Assembly (NCBI RefSeq): GCF_001571385.1
Contig: NZ_BCNW01000001.1
Coordinates: 62,001 to 126,000 of the forward strand
From: Methanofollis ethanolicus
GTDB lineage: Archaea > Halobacteriota > Methanomicrobia > Methanomicrobiales > Methanofollaceae
Length of the DNA: 64,000 nucleotides
Direction: 5' to 3'
Below are positions 63,991 to 64,000 of the stretch, piece after piece. Under the pieces are notes generated by a model. The model saw nothing but the letters and a program-made list of their open reading frames with translations, had not been told where the DNA came from and did not search any database. A program made the translations under genes and the position numbers. Each line of letters begins with the position of its first letter. The stretch's first letter is position 1.

Positions 63991-64000
63991 GGGTAACCTC

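Noticed and set aside
1-64000. tRNA, rRNA, CRISPR arrays and a replication origin
   Set aside because: I looked for tRNA T-loop-like sequences, regularly spaced repeats and origin-type repeat clusters near replication genes and found none convincing. The RPA genes show no flanking origin repeats.

Overview
The window looks like the chromosome of a high-GC methanogenic archaeon of the order Methanomicrobiales, most plausibly a Methanofollis-like organism. The signature genes are archaeal: thermosome, RPA with an RPA-associated protein, TiaS, deoxyhypusine synthase, archaeal RibB, and the ADTH synthase/dehydroquinate synthase II entry into aromatic biosynthesis. F420-dependent NADP reductase and adenosylcobinamide amidohydrolase point to a methanogen. 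Two ethanol-oxidation gene sets fit the alcohol-using members of this order. The genus is an inference; the window contains no rRNA, mcr or other decisive marker.

Layout. 1-9.5 kb: redox and oxidative-stress genes (glutaredoxin-thioredoxin reductase fusion, rubrerythrin, desulforedoxin, peroxiredoxin, iron-sulfur flavoproteins) with radC, a cation exporter and a PAS histidine kinase. 9.4-14.4 kb: M50 protease, chorismate mutase, U32 peptidase, an AhpD-like protein and aroD. 14.4-19 kb: an accessory island of secreted proteins, a membrane winged-helix regulator with a large palindrome in the divergent promoter region, a relic joining pieces of aroC and aroD, a double-sensor protein and a miniature transposable element. 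19-26.8 kb: one tightly overlapping eight-gene operon for chorismate, phenylalanine and tyrosine synthesis. 27-37.8 kb: two MFS transporters, a cytosolic chemoreceptor with CheW, thermosome, an HTH regulator and tiaS.

37.9-54.2 kb is the most interesting region. It holds two consecutive copies of the same seven-gene module: tungsten aldehyde:ferredoxin oxidoreductase, four-cluster ferredoxin, NuoG-, NuoF- and NuoE-like subunits on the minus strand, then divergently fno (F420:NADP reductase) and an iron-dependent alcohol dehydrogenase. The proposed flow is ethanol to acetaldehyde (Adh, reducing NAD(P)), acetaldehyde to acetate (Aor, reducing ferredoxin), redistribution between ferredoxin and pyridine nucleotide by the NuoEFG-like flavoprotein, and transfer to F420 by Fno for CO2 reduction to methane.

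54.5-64 kb: deoxyhypusine synthase, pyrF, an anchored surface protein, a stand-alone glycyl-radical domain resembling the C-terminus of anaerobic ribonucleotide reductase co-translated with cbiZ, a DUF1858 protein, RPA genes, a degenerate serine recombinase and ribB.

Three copies of a 357-468 bp miniature inverted-repeat element (18465-18859, 32017-32373, 61866-62333) share near-identical termini and each is flanked by a different perfect 3-bp duplication. Related GC-rich foldback sequence without these ends lies at 3489-3873 and 13435-13660. I saw no tRNA, rRNA or CRISPR.
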